From Elgaria multicarinata webbii (taxonomy: Eukaryota; Chordata; Lepidosauria; Squamata; Anguidae): DNA of 64,000 nucleotides. The notes below the pieces were generated by a model. The model saw only the letters and a list, made by a program, of their open reading frames with translations, did not search any database and was not told the DNA's origin. The position numbers were made by a program, and so were the translations under genes. Numbering within the stretch: position 1 is the stretch's first letter; every line of letters begins with the position of its first letter. This document shows, piece by piece, positions 46,800-57,680 of the stretch. The DNA is taken from assembly GCF_023053635.1 (NCBI RefSeq), contig NC_086180.1, positions 37,376,947-37,440,946 on the forward strand, read 5' to 3'.

Positions 46800-46965
46800 T
46801 TTTGAGCACACGAAGCTGCCCTAAGGAGTCACGTCTCTGGTCCATCTAGCCCAGGCCTTTACAGAGGTCTTGCTCAGCCCTTTAACTGAAATCCTTTTAA
46901 CTGAGGATTGAACAAACGTACGACTCTTCCACAGGTAAGCCCGAAGCAAAGCAAAGGATTGTCTA
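46800..46965 (-). repeat. tRNA-derived SINE fragment in the ANKRD50 3' UTR
   Basis: The minus strand reads CTGCTTTGC..., a box-B-like GTTCAATCC, a linker with GTTAAAAGGAT, then CTAGATGGACCAGAG and a 3' end GGCAGCTTCGTGTG. This matches a common lizard tRNA-derived SINE that ends in ATAAGGCAGCTTCATGTG. It is diverged, its 5' tRNA part is worn, and it lies in the same orientation as ANKRD50. Family identification is from memory. Confidence 0.5.
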
Positions 46966-47590
46966 GGGAATGGTGTTGGAAGACACTGAATGTACCGGCT
47001 ACATCTATTAGCCTCTGGAAGCCAGAGATATACTTTCATTAAGCAGGCAACATGAGAATTGGTTCGAGTCCTAAGAACTGTTCTTTCACAAACAGCCTTC
47101 AAAATGAGTAATGGGAGAAAGTGATGGATGAATTATGCTATAATCTTTTATCCACTACTGACCAGGGCCAAACACAAGTACCGCATTTTAGCCAATACTG
47201 TCACAAGAATGGTCTTTTCTTATGAGAAGCATTTTAACTACACAGAAATACATTACAGCAATGTCAGTGTGATTGAAGTTGTACAGAAGAGTAGGGTTTA
47301 CATGTTCAAAGTGAGTTCTACATTATGTGATGCCTATGTGCCCATGATGACATGAAGAATGTCATGTGTGAGCCAGCTTTTCCACAGGTACCACTGCAGA
47401 GGTCCAGGCATCATTGCCTGGATCTGCAGAAGTGATTTATGAACCACCGCAACCCAGTATTATCACTTGCTTCTGTGGGTACATCTATGGATGTGCCATC
47501 TCACACATTCTGTTCTACATGCCAATGGCACGTCTCCCCTTTGGGGATATAGTCGGGGCTTCTTGTGCAGATTTGATCATGTGAATTTTC

Positions 47591-47801
47591 AGCAGAAAGA
47601 CAAAAGGTCCTATGGCACCTTAAATGTTAACCAGCTAAAATTTTGCTGCCACAGAGCTGGTACAAACAGAGCGGAGAGAAAAAGTACTTGATTTGGGTTA
47701 AAAGAGCCTATTAAAGGGAACTCACAAGTGATTGGGTCAAGGTGAGAGGACCTGCTTTAGTCTTTAAGGTGGCTCAGGACACTCCTTGTCTTTTTGGCTG
47801 T
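47591..47801. mobile_element. Inverted-repeat DNA element in the ANKRD50 3' UTR
   Basis: The left arm (47591-47630, CAGAAAGACAAAAGG then GCACCTTAAA) and the right arm (47758-47801) are imperfect reverse complements: the right arm reversed reads CCAAAAAGACAAGGAG then CCACCTTAAAGACTAA. About 130 nt lie between. The arm sequence belongs to a repeat widespread in reptiles. The fold could put a long hairpin into the mRNA tail. Confidence 0.5.
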
Positions 47802-48499
47802 ATGTTGTTTCTTATACCACATTAAAATAAAATAAATACCGAAGGCATTGCCTTTCAAAACGAAGTCCACTGTGGCACATTTACACCCATCGAGCCTTCT
47901 TGAAAAGGAAACTCCCATTTCTAGCTCTTAGTTTTTCAGGTGTGTGAGGAAAATACAGCATTTATCTCATTTTGCTACTAAGGAAGAAAAAGAAAGTGCT
48001 TATTTTGTGTATTAAGTACAGAGTACACAAAATAAAATTTCTGAAGCACAGAAGGTTACATTAAGAAGGCAGCCTTAAAACTTTTAGGCACATTACAGTA
48101 ATCAAGGTAACTGTACTGCAGCGATCACATTCGTAGTTTTCAATGTGGTTCAATAAGCAAGACATGCTTTTTTATCCCAGCTCAGCTGACAAACCATTCT
48201 AGGCAGAAGCTCTTCTTTTTATTTATGGTGTCGTGGAGCTGTCTTTAAAAAAAAAGAGAGAGAAAATTAAAATATTATATTCCCATTAGAACATCTCAAA
48301 CTTATGAATAAGCAGTTGTTTCTAATAATATGTTAGATGTACGATAATGATCACTGAAAACCTTGTAGCTTAACTTGCAGCTTGAAGATGTCTTTTCCCC
48401 CCAGGAACTGAGTTTGAGATGAAATTATTATACATACAGGACTGAAACTTATTCGCTGGTGTCAAACAGAGGATTCTTATGTCAAGCTCTCCGCCTCTC

Positions 48500-48798
48500 T
48501 CCCATAACTCGGTAAGGCAGCAGTTTCTGCAGCTGAAACTCTCCCCACGGCCTGAGCTCGATCCCAGCGGAAGCTGGTTTCAGGCAGCCGGCTCGGGTCA
48601 ACTCAGCCTTCCATCCTCCCGAGGTCAGTAAAATGAGTACCCAGTTAGCTGGGGGAAAGGTAATAATGGCCGTGGAAGGCAATGGCAAACCACCCCGCTA
48701 TAAGGCCTGCCAAGAAAACATCAGCGAAAGCTGGCGCCCCTCCAAGAGTCAGTAATGACTCAGTGCTTGCATGAGAGGTTCCTTTCCTTTTCCTTGCC
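48500..48798 (+). repeat. Sauria-type SINE, near full length
   Basis: A tRNA-related head (GGTAAGGCAGCAG box-A region, CTCGATCCCAG box-B region) leads into the conserved body: TCAACTCAGCCTTCCATCC, TAAAATGAGTACCCAG, GGCAATGGCAAACCACC and AGTCAGTAATGACTC. It ends in the pyrimidine-rich tail GGTTCCTTTCCTTTTCC, which Sauria SINEs share with Bov-B LINEs. This family is typical of squamates and is the strongest organism clue in the window. It lies in the last ANKRD50 intron, antisense to the gene. The first 15 or so bases are diverged, so the left edge is approximate. Confidence 0.5.
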
Positions 48799-49972
48799 AT
48801 ATCCCAAAGTCATTTCTCCATTCTGGTTCGCCCATAAAGCCAATTCCTGGGTTAAACCACCCAGGAATTGGTATGATGCAATGGGAATAAGTGAATGCAT
48901 TGCCTCCTGCCCACTCACCACTTCCACTTTGAGTCAGCTTTTGGAAATGTTGTGATGTTCGAACCTGTCGCTCTGGGTTAAACAGAGTCTTAAGTCAGAG
49001 TCTTAAGACAAGAACAAACCATAGGTTATTTCTAAAAGTGGAAATGGAAGCCAACACTCTCATTCGCACTCACAAACAACTCATGGTTTGTTAACCATAG
49101 CTTGTTTGTTCTTGAGAACCAGGCCATTACTGACAGATGTTGGTAGGAACAGAAAAACATGCAATGCAAAGGTACTGTTGCAACATAGTAAGCATGTCCA
49201 AATGTTATGGTGGTGGTGGGGAAATGACACTGGGCTCTTGCTTTGATATCAACCGTGTGCAGTTGCATAACGTGTAGTTTTGCCCACAGCAGCCTTATAA
49301 AATAGCTTGAAAGTGACTCTTTTATCATAGAGAAATTTTGAGACTTGTAACTGCATAGATTCCACACACCCTACGTGCCGTTAGCCTATCAGTTTATTAC
49401 AGGTGACTATTAAATATTTTGGTGGGCTACTGAATTTTGTGGATTAACATAGAACAATCTTAACTCTATAGAGAATATTATGTTAAATAGTTAAAAACAT
49501 GAAGAAAAATGTACTTTCATAAAAATTATAGGTTGATCTTAAATAAACCCCATATTCATATAATATTGCACAAACCTAACCTGTACAGAGTTATGGAAAA
49601 CTCTCTCTTATGGATACCTTCAAATCAAAATCTGATGAATGTAGGCTTGTTCTTACATAGCTTCTAAACAGGGCTTTGACTTACGGTTGCCTAAAGTTCA
49701 GATCAGATATGTTTTTATCACACTGGTAATTCTGACTTGATAATTTTTACAGCAAACTATGACTTGGCTCTGAATCCATGTTTAAACAGAATTAAGTTTC
49801 ATTGTATTCAATAGAGCTTGCTGTCAGGTTAACTGTGCATAAGATTCCATCCTAAACAAACTAGCAGTTTGTACAGTTATATTGATACAATTCATAGGGC
49901 CCAGCTTAAACCTATGCATGTTGATGATTCCCCCCCCCCCCCGAAGATACTGAAAATTATATGATCCAATGT

Positions 49973-50058
49973 AGAATCATGGACCTGGAAGGGGACCTGG
50001 AGGCCACTGAGCGTGGGGGTGGACTAAATGACCTCCACGATCTCTTCCATTTCTATAA
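49973..50058. repeat. CR1-like 3' end pieces, back to back
   Basis: The right half (50013-50058) reads GGACTAAATGACCTCC then TCTTCCATTTCTATAATC, like the sense 3' end of CR1 LINEs. The left half (49973-50008) resembles the reverse complement of the same region (GAATCATGGACCTGGAAGG). Together they form a short inverted repeat ending at the duplication beside the 50066 element. Confidence 0.5.
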
Positions 50059-50065
50059 TCTACTG

Positions 50066-50201
50066 CAGCCTTCTCCAAATTGGTGCCCTCCACAAGTTTT
50101 GAACTTCAACTCCCATCAGCCCTTGTCAGCTTGGCCAATGGTCAGGAATTTGGGGAGTTGTCATTCAAAACATCTGAAGGGCACCATGTTGAGGAAAGCT
50201 G
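50066..50201. mobile_element. hAT-like foldback MITE, 136 bp
   Basis: The termini are CAGCCTTCTCCAAATTGG and CCATGTTGAGGAAAGCTG, inverted repeats whose homology continues inward (GGTGCCCTCCA / GAAGGGCACC, then AACTCCCATCAG / GGGGAGTTGTC) so nearly the whole element folds back. Flanks ATCTACTG (50058-50065) and ATCTACCC (50202-50209) match at 6 of 8 bases, as expected for an aged 8 bp hAT duplication. Relatives lie at 15100, 32196, 32641 and 57594. Confidence 0.5.
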
Positions 50202-50655
50202 ATCTACCCTTACCATCTGCTCAAGGCAGGAAATCCAATTCATGATGTCATTTAAAGTTCTACTTCTATACTTTCAAAGCCATGGAACTGGGAGTTAGTT
50301 ACAATGTACAGCTATCATTCACAAACTAGCCAGATGTTGCTGACAAATTGGTATGGCAAGCAGGAACTGGCTAATGCCCTTGAACCGGAAAAGAGGCAGA
50401 GGATCCACACTCTTACTGTTGGTGTCATGCAGTTGAAGGAAAGGCTAGTGGAGTCTTTGGAGGCAGAGTCTGATGACAACAACATGGAATGCCTCTGGCC
50501 AGTTAATAGCCATGTGCCTGTAAGGTGCCATCTAGCTGCCTGCCTGCCTGCCTCCAACGCTTTTGCACAATAGCCGCTGGAAGGACATGGGGACCTCTCT
50601 CCCTTGGCTGCCTATTCGCATCCCCACTTACGCTGTAGACCACTGCAAGTGTCTC

Positions 50656-50660
50656 ACCTG
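50656..50660 (-). promoter_or_regulatory. Splice donor 3 nt after the ANKRD50 stop
   Basis: On the minus strand the TAA stop (50663-50661) is followed by CAG and then GTGAGA, a strong 5' splice site. The exon therefore ends at 50658 and the intron starts at 50657. A stop this close to the last junction does not trigger junction-dependent nonsense-mediated decay. Confidence 0.5.
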
Positions 50661-53600
50661 TTACAATGGCGTTTCCTTCTTATAGTTGAAACTTGGGTCA
50701 TTCCCCTCAATTTGAAGTTTTAAGGCTTGCTTAAGGCTTAACTCTGTCTCTGCTGAAGGATAGCCTTCTAAAACCTCCTGATGCCCTCGATCCTGTACAG
50801 TTCGTGGGACGGAAACTCTACCAAGAAAAACCTGATTGCTCTGAAGATGGTAGTTTGGGTTTGTCATTATTCCATTTCGTTTTTTCTGATCCCCACTTTG
50901 CTGGTGGATCAGGAACTGCTGTTGAGACCGGCAAACTTCTTGCTGGGCTGGAGGGACTAAAATTTTACACTGAGTGTCCGCAGGCATCGATTTAAGGGGA
51001 ACACTAGCCCCACATTTGGCAACAGGTATCCGTTTATCAAACTGAGTCATTTCATATTCTAGAACTTTTGGCTGAGAGGAGGTGCTCTGTTTCACTTTTT
51101 TCCCAGCAGATCCAGATTTGCTGGAGTTTTCTGTTTTCCCTGGTTTGCTTGCTTTCGTTGATTTCAAGCTGGGTTTAACTTGACTCCACTCAAATTCGCT
51201 ATTTGGTGAACTATGATTCTGACTTAAGGAATGAGTTGTGGAAGAAGGGGAAACAATGGACTGCCTACTTCTGCTGCGGGGCAATGAATGCTGCTGTATT
51301 TGTTCCGTAAAGGACATATTGTGAAAACTATCAATAGGTACTGTCTGGGCAGTAGCTGTAGATGAAGTTGTGCGAAGAGAAGAGTTTTTTGAGCTTTTCA
51401 AGGAATTATTGGATAAAGAGGACTTCTGCCGATCAACAGTAGAATCGGGAGATTCAGAAGGAGAACTGAAGGCATGGGCTGGCCCATTAGACAAGCCACG
51501 CAAAGCAGGCTGCATATCTCCCCCGCCAGTGCTCCCTGAACTATTTGATTTTATGGTTAAGGATTGCATTTTTGAAGATACTGACTGCAATGGTTTTTGC
51601 TCCATTGTATGGACCGGAGAAGGAGTGCAGCCATTTAGACTAGAAGCGCCGTATTTTTCCAGTAATTTAATTATCTGCGTGTGCCCGTTTTTTGCAGCAA
51701 CACGCATAGCTGTGCGTCCAAACTGATCTGCATGATTTGGATCAGCACCATGTTCCAGTAATATCTGCACAACATCAATGTGCCCTTCTTGGGCTGCAAT
51801 ACAGAGTGCAGTAGCACCTTGGTTACACGTATGGTCAACTAGGGCCCCACGCTCAATCAAAAGCTGAACTACTTTGACATGGCCCTGCCATGCCGCAGAT
51901 TGCAAAGCTGACCGTTTCTCATTGTCTGCTGCATTCACAGCGGCATGATATGTTATCAGCATCTGTACCATCTCCAGGTGGCCCTGCCAGCAGGAAACAT
52001 GGAGTGCTGTTCTTCCTTCAGCATCACTAGCTTCTACATTTGCACCATTTTCTAAAAAATACTCGGCCATTGTTAGCTGATTCTCTAAAGCCAAGATGTA
52101 GAGTGTTGGCCGGCCATCAGCATCTTTGTAGTTCACATCAGCTCCATGACTGAAGAGTAGTTCAACTATATCTCTATGGCCTTCTAAAGCAGCAACACGG
52201 AGCGCATTTCTCCCATCATAGCCTCTGTGATCAATGTTCGATTTATTTTCCAGTAAGGTCTGCACACAATCATAGTGACCTTCCTGGGCAGCCAATATGA
52301 AGGCTATGCGTCCATCATTATCAATCTCATTTGTTCGAGCACCTTGTTCTATAAGTGCTTCACATATTAACCTGTGTCCTTCAAAAGCTGCCATGTGCAA
52401 AGGTGTCCATCCTGCATCATCTCTATGATTTTCATCTAACCCTCTATCCAGCAGAGTCCGTACTACTTCAACATTACCTTGGGCAGAAGCTATGCTAAGA
52501 ACTGTCCGTCCTTCACTATCAATGCTATCCACAGCTGCCCCCCAAAACAACAGAGTATTTACAACGGAAGCATGGCCCATTGAAGCTGCAGCAAGAAGAG
52601 GAGTGCGACCATTGTTGTCAGTATGATCTACATCTGCTCCACCTTCCAGAAGCAAGTCAACCACATCAACATGTCCTTCATAGGCTGCCACCAGCAGTGG
52701 AGTCATGCCATCCTTGTCACAATGATCCACTTCAGCACCCCGGTCTATTAAAAGGCTCACGACTGAAGCATGTCCCTTACTAGCAGGTACACAAAGAGCA
52801 GCAACAGAGAGAGCAGTCCTTCCATCCACATCCTCATGGTTTACCTCTGCCCCATGGTCCAGCAAATGCTCCACAATCTCTTTATGTCCCATGTATGCTG
52901 CTGCAATTAAAGCAGTTCTACCTTCATTATCCGCTTTGTTGACCTCAGCCCCATGTTGCAACAGATTCAGCACAATATCTTCATGTCCTCCCCAGGCTGC
53001 TGCTCTCAAGGCTGTTCGACTGTCAGCATCTGCACAATCCACTTTTACTCCAGCATAAAGGAGTGCAGAAACCACCTCGGTATGCCCACCCCATGCTGCA
53101 GATCGTAGTGCTGTCCACCCGTCATGGTCAGTATGATTTATGTTAGCACCACATCCAATCAAACAATTGACAACTTTGGTGTGTCCCTGCCGAGCAGCTA
53201 AAGTAAGTGCTGTTTGCCCGTGTGCATCTTCAATCTCTAAATCGGCTCCTCTAGAAACAAGCAAATTGACTACATCAAGATTGCCGCTATATGCAGCATT
53301 AGCCAACAGTGTTCTCCCATTTGAATCGCACTGGTTTACTGAAGCACCATTATCCAATAATGTACGAATGGAATCTTCTCTTTCTAAAGCCTGCCGCACA
53401 ATGCAGGATGTCCGATCATCCTCACTGTTGACATGAGCACCAGCTTTCACTAGCAACTGTAAAACTTCTTGTTCTTTGGGGATCAACGTTGACAAAGAAT
53501 CTTTGACAGGTGTACCATTCCAGATCATCCACAAAGCCAACTCAGAGGTCTCCAGTTGCAAATTTGAGTCAATGAGATGCAAAGCAAATTCTTGAGCCTC

Positions 53601-54208
53601 CAATGGTGTTAGATCCTTGGCTCGACAGGTGTAACTCATAGCTAGCATTCTGTGTCCTTCTGCTGCATTACACAAATATTTTTGTGTACAGTGTTTTACA
53701 TCCAGCAACCATTCTGCAAAACTGTAGTGAAATAGGATCTTTGTGTTTCCAAGTCCATCAACAAGAACTTTTGACAGAACATCTAGCTTGCGCTGAAAAT
53801 CCTCCATAGATAATGCCATGTTTTTGGTCCACACTGCATGGAACAATTCAATTGTAGTCAGTGGTCTGCAAGCAGCAAGGATTACATTCAGAATAGGTTG
53901 GACCTTTGCAAACTGTTTTCTCACAAAAAGTCTCTGACAAAGCCAAAGGTAGAGGCCATTGAGTGTTCCTGGGATATCACGGATTTCTCTTAACATGATA
54001 AAATTTTCTACTACTCCATCTAAGACACGCTCTAGATACAGGAAACATCCACTGCTTTTAATGTGAAGCTGATTCAACATTTCTGCGGTTTCTTTTGTGA
54101 GATGTTGTCTCAGTGCTTCTTCTTGATCTAAGCGATGAAGAATATACTGTTGGACATCTTTCACAATATAGGCCTTTCGGAGATCATCAAGACTTATTTT
54201 TCGAAAGC
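50661..54208 (-). CDS. ANKRD50: ANKRD50, large coding exon (C-terminal 1181 codons)
   Basis: Ankyrin repeat domain protein 50, known from mammals as an endosomal protein that works with SNX27, retromer and the WASH complex to recycle cargo to the plasma membrane. The exon opens after an acceptor AG at 54210-54209; its first two bases, GC, complete a split Gly codon, and the product then reads [17 protein letters not shown]. Exon residues 1 to about 250 are the end of the NTPase-like region and its helical follow-up. Residues about 265-890 hold 18 clear ankyrin repeats (GRTAL..AA..GH..VV..LL..GA pattern), with a degenerate one just before; the seventh carries an extra CVPAS. Residues about 890-1181 are a Ser-rich, basic, disordered tail ending KKETPL. 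The frame is uninterrupted and, from memory, nearly identical to the human protein of about 1429 residues, so about 247 N-terminal residues must come from an upstream exon outside the window. The in-frame Met at 54263 is intronic and is not the start. Confidence 0.5.
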
Positions 54209-55639
54209 CTATTAAAAAAAGTAAGAGAGGAGAAAAATAAATATTTTGGAAGCTTAATTTCAAATAAGCTTTAGTTGTTATGTATTATAAAAGTCAGCAC
54301 CATATAAGATGTAAAAATCCTGGCACACAAAGTTCAGAATATATCAAATATTAAATCACAGTAATGTCCATTACTATTTTTCTATGCACCAATCCACAAC
54401 ATTGTTAGCTCTCCAAAGCAGGAACAGGAGTTCCCTGTTCATTTCAATAGAGGGAACAGTTCAGTAAGGGCATGTTGTAGCAGCTGCTTCCACTTAGATG
54501 AATGGGAAACCTGCTTGTCCAGAGGCCATCCATCTCCATTTCAGGTATGGAGATATTATATGTATTATCACCTAAATGAGAGGTTCCACCATCTGAGAAA
54601 TCTGCCCATGTGAAAATAACTATGTAAAAATGCATGTAAGAATCAGCCCTAAAGTTTGCTAAGCAACATCTTCTATTAACAGCATATACTAAGTTGGCTT
54701 AATTTGTTTAGATTTTAGAATATACATTCATATAAAAGAAAATATTGTGTATTAGTAAAGTAACAGCAAAAGTAAAAGGATAATCTTGTCCTCAAACAAG
54801 TTTCTCCCTAAATATATTGAATAAGCTTTAATAAAAGCAGAAACATTTATAACCTTCAAAGGCAAATGCACCAAGAGGAAGTCAGAGCTTTTGCTGTCCT
54901 GTTTCCAGGCAATGAAACATGAAGAACAGAAGGCGCTAATAGCTTAATAAAAGGTAAGACAGAATTGCAAGTTCTTATTTGATTAGAAATGAAAAACAGA
55001 ACAACCAAGCGCCATGAAATAAGGTAGCTTATGTCGGAACATCTACAGAGTGCAGTCTGGCCACAGATAATCACTTTTTTAATATATATATATATATACT
55101 TGAAATTAATGGGACCCAAAAAGATTTAACTTTAACTGGTTTCTGTACAAAGTTCATTGTGCAAATTACAGTAAAGCATTACATTAAATTTTAAAAAGCA
55201 TTTCACACATCAAATGCCACCAATGGTTTATTTACATGACAGGAATCTGACAGAGATGCCTATATTTAACCAGCACAATTGTTATATGTGGCAGGAAAAG
55301 CTTATATTTAGGAGTTTTCATTTAAAATGTGATTGCTTGCTTGAAAGTCTTTGAAAAGCTATGGAAATATCATTCTATGAGCTATGCGCAGTATATGATT
55401 GTGCAAATGAAGGGTTTCCCTCTAAAGCATGGGTGGACTAATTTGAGTCTTACGCAGCCTTTTTAAAACACACACACACACACAGAATTCTTGTGGTTCA
55501 CCGCTGTGCTTGCAATTTATAAAGCAAGAGTACGTATTCAAAATCTTTTAACCCAGAGTAGTAGTGCCGTAAGTGATCTTGAATCTGTACTTTTGTTTAT
55601 GATTATAAATGCCTTGCCATATCAGACTCAAGTCATTTA

Positions 55640-55761
55640 GGCTGCAATCCTATGCATGCTTAGACAGAAACAAGTCCTACAACTCCCAGCATTCCCCAGA
55701 CAACCATCGTAGGATTTGCTGTAGGACTTGTTTCTGTCTAAACATGCATAGGATTGCACCC
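55640..55761. mobile_element. TTA-flanked foldback MITE, 122 bp
   Basis: The terminal inverted repeats start GGCTGCAATCCTATGCATG (left) and GGGTGCAATCCTATGCATG (right, reversed). They continue through TTAGACAGAAACAAGTCCTACA and its mirror, so both arms are about 45 bp. TTA is present on both sides (55637-55639 and 55762-55764). A 3 bp TTA duplication with GG termini suggests PIF/Harbinger. Sister copies are at 27854-27992 and 37573-37672; this copy has the best preserved arms. Confidence 0.5.
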
Positions 55762-57237
55762 TTAGTCCAATGTTCTTTGTTAGCATACCAGCATCCAGCA
55801 TGCACTATGTGGTCCATTAGAAGTTGGCCAGTGGTGAACTATGAACTACCTCCTGCTCACCTCTGCTCAACAGCAGCTGCATTCAAACCACACTTTTTTT
55901 AAAAATAAAGAATAATCACTGCTTTTTCGTGACCTTTCCTCGTATTTCTTTTTGTTCTTAAGAGGATGAGAAACACTATTTCCCTAAAAATTGAAGGGAG
56001 GTGGTTGGAGGGAAATCCTGCTGAAAATGTAATTAGGTCTACCTAGCCACAAGAATGCAGCAGAAGGACAGAAGGATTTGATGATGTGAGCTCAGTGTTG
56101 CTGTTTGCCCTTGGAAATAGTGTCAGATTTTGGCATTCCTCCCAGAACCACTTCTTTCAAACCCAGAAAACATAATACAGTCTGCACGTACTTTTCTGGA
56201 ACCAGTTTCCAAGTGAAAGAAACAGCAAAATTTCAAGCAGATGAATTCTAAACTGCTTATAAATAGCTACTGCAATCTCAGCCCTCTTTTTTCAATCAAC
56301 TAGTTTCAGCTATTTTGGCTAGTAATTTGCATATACTTCTTGAGAGTCAGCTAATTGCCAACATCTTTGGTTTTTATGCCATAAATGGTCATTAAGGTCC
56401 AAATTATCTTGGGGTAGAAGCAGTTAAATGTTTAAAAAAATCCAGCTCTGTTTAGGAACATACATTCAAGAAACTAATAGTTTAAAGTACAATTGTTTTG
56501 AGTCATATTTATTATGTTTGCAGTGTGATCAATTCAAAGGGCTCTGGTCTCCCAAACAGCTTTTTTGGGGCTTTATCTGGGAATAAGAGAGTCAAAATAC
56601 CACCATCAATTCCTGTGGGAAAGAGTACTGGAGTGACGCTAGTAAGATTTTTTCTTTACAATTGTTATGGAGACTACTGGAATTTAGAGTATCACAACAA
56701 AGGGCTGCTCCTGAGTTACTCGTGTGCTGTATGGATTCACTAAGCATGTAGCAAACAAGTTATAAAGGACAATCTGATGCTGGATGGATACACTCAATTG
56801 TTCCCAAATCTTGTGAAAGTAGTGAATAGCTATCAGCCATAACTATCCACTACCAAATGCCCTTCAATAAACCCTTGCTACTTGATTGATGAAAACACCT
56901 ATATGTGATGTCCTCATCTGAGGTAGATTTTCAACGTGTGAGTATAGCCTAAAATTCCATTGAACAACACTTACTCTGTTACTGTGATCACTCTGCAGAA
57001 CTACCAGATGTGAGATGCAATTAAAAAAATGAATTTGAAAATGAATTCACGCAATACAGACTATATATGCGAAAGTGGCGTCTCATCATAGTCATCTTAT
57101 ACAAGCAGAAACATGGTAAAAACAATATTTACTTTAAAGTAACTGATCTGAGAAAATGAGGATCTATTGAATCATTATAATTTCTCCAAAACCCCTTGGT
57201 GTTTAATGGAATGCTCCAAGGAAAAGATCATAAATCA

Positions 57238-57560
57238 AATAAGAACATAAGAAGAGCCATGCTGGATCAGGCCAAGGTTCCATCTAGTCCAGCACTTCTT
57301 CACACAGTGGCCAGCCAGCTGTTGATCAGGGACCAAAGAAACAGGACATGATGCAACAGCACTCTCCCACCCATGTTCCCCAACAACTGGTGTAAACACG
57401 CTTTCAAGCCACCCAAATTGGTGGCCATCACCACCTCTTGTGGTAGTGAATTCTATAGTTTAATTAGGCGCTGTGTGAAGAAGTACTTCCTTTTATCTCT
57501 CACCAATCAGCTTCATAGGATGACCTCGTATTATGGGAGAGGTAGAAAAATGTCTCCCTA
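57238..57560 (+). repeat. Interspersed repeat, GAGCCATGCTGGATCAG family, copy 4
   Basis: Contains AAGAGCCATGCTGGATCAGG, CCATCTAGTCCAGCACTTC, CACACAGTGGCCAGCCAGCTG, and later GTAGTGAATTCTATAGTTTAA and AAGAAGTACTTCCTTTTATC. It is collinear with copies at 20213 and 33951 and with the reversed copy at 9390. I know it as a widespread sauropsid repeat but cannot assign a class from sequence alone. Confidence 0.5.
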
Positions 57561-57593
57561 TCCGCATTTCCCACATCATGCTTTAATTTACAC

Positions 57594-57680
57594 CAGTCTT
57601 ACCCAGCCTGGTGCCCTCCAGATGTTTTGGACTACATCTCCCAGCATTTCTGACCACTGGCCATGTAAGGCACCAGTTTG
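57594..57680. repeat. hAT-like foldback MITE, left half
   Basis: Begins CAGTCTTACCCAGCCTGGTGCC and continues CTCCAGATGTTTTGGACTAC, the same arm as in the 50066 and 32196 elements. The right arm is reduced to a diverged GGCACCAGTTTGTG, and no target duplication is recognisable. Confidence 0.5.

Larger units (their letters stand above)
44230..48242 (-). other. ANKRD50: ANKRD50 terminal exon, all 3' UTR (predicted)
   Basis: The stretch between a strong acceptor (exon start 48242, reading ACAGCTCCACGACACC on the minus strand) and an AATAAA signal near 44250 has no long open frame. It has the AT-rich composition expected of a long 3' UTR, and about 4 kb fits my recollection that mammalian ANKRD50 mRNA has a 3' UTR of several kilobases in a separate last exon. 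It has been invaded by a tRNA-derived SINE (about 46800-46965, gene-sense) and an inverted-repeat element (about 47591-47801). Earlier polyadenylation sites are possible. Boundaries are predictions and need transcript support. Confidence 0.5.
48243..50657 (-). other. ANKRD50 last intron (between stop exon and 3' UTR exon)
   Basis: Inferred intron of 2415 nt. The donor is GTGAGA at 50657. The acceptor is AAAG at 48246-48243 on the minus strand, preceded by a long pyrimidine tract (about 48247-48265). It contains a Sauria-type SINE (48500-48798), CR1-like pieces (about 49973-50058) and an inverted-repeat hAT-like element (50066-50201). Between 48800 and 49970 I see no exon. A pair of arms around 49010-49035 and 49085-49115 (ACAAACCATAGGTTA and its near reverse complement) looks like a worn foldback element. 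No transcript evidence is available, so the acceptor choice is an inference from signal strength. Confidence 0.5.

Noticed and set aside
46821-47102. 93-codon minus-strand frame as a gene
   Set aside because: Lies over a SINE fragment in the predicted 3' UTR; no domain.
48500-48570. A functional tRNA gene
   Set aside because: The tRNA-like head belongs to the Sauria-type SINE; it lacks a complete cloverleaf.
51370-53436. Plus-strand frames of up to 118 codons
   Set aside because: Antisense shadows of the ANKRD50 coding exon.
54209-54263. Met at 54263 as the ANKRD50 start
   Set aside because: The first 19 codons are hydrophobic intronic sequence upstream of a clear acceptor; the family has about 247 more residues upstream.
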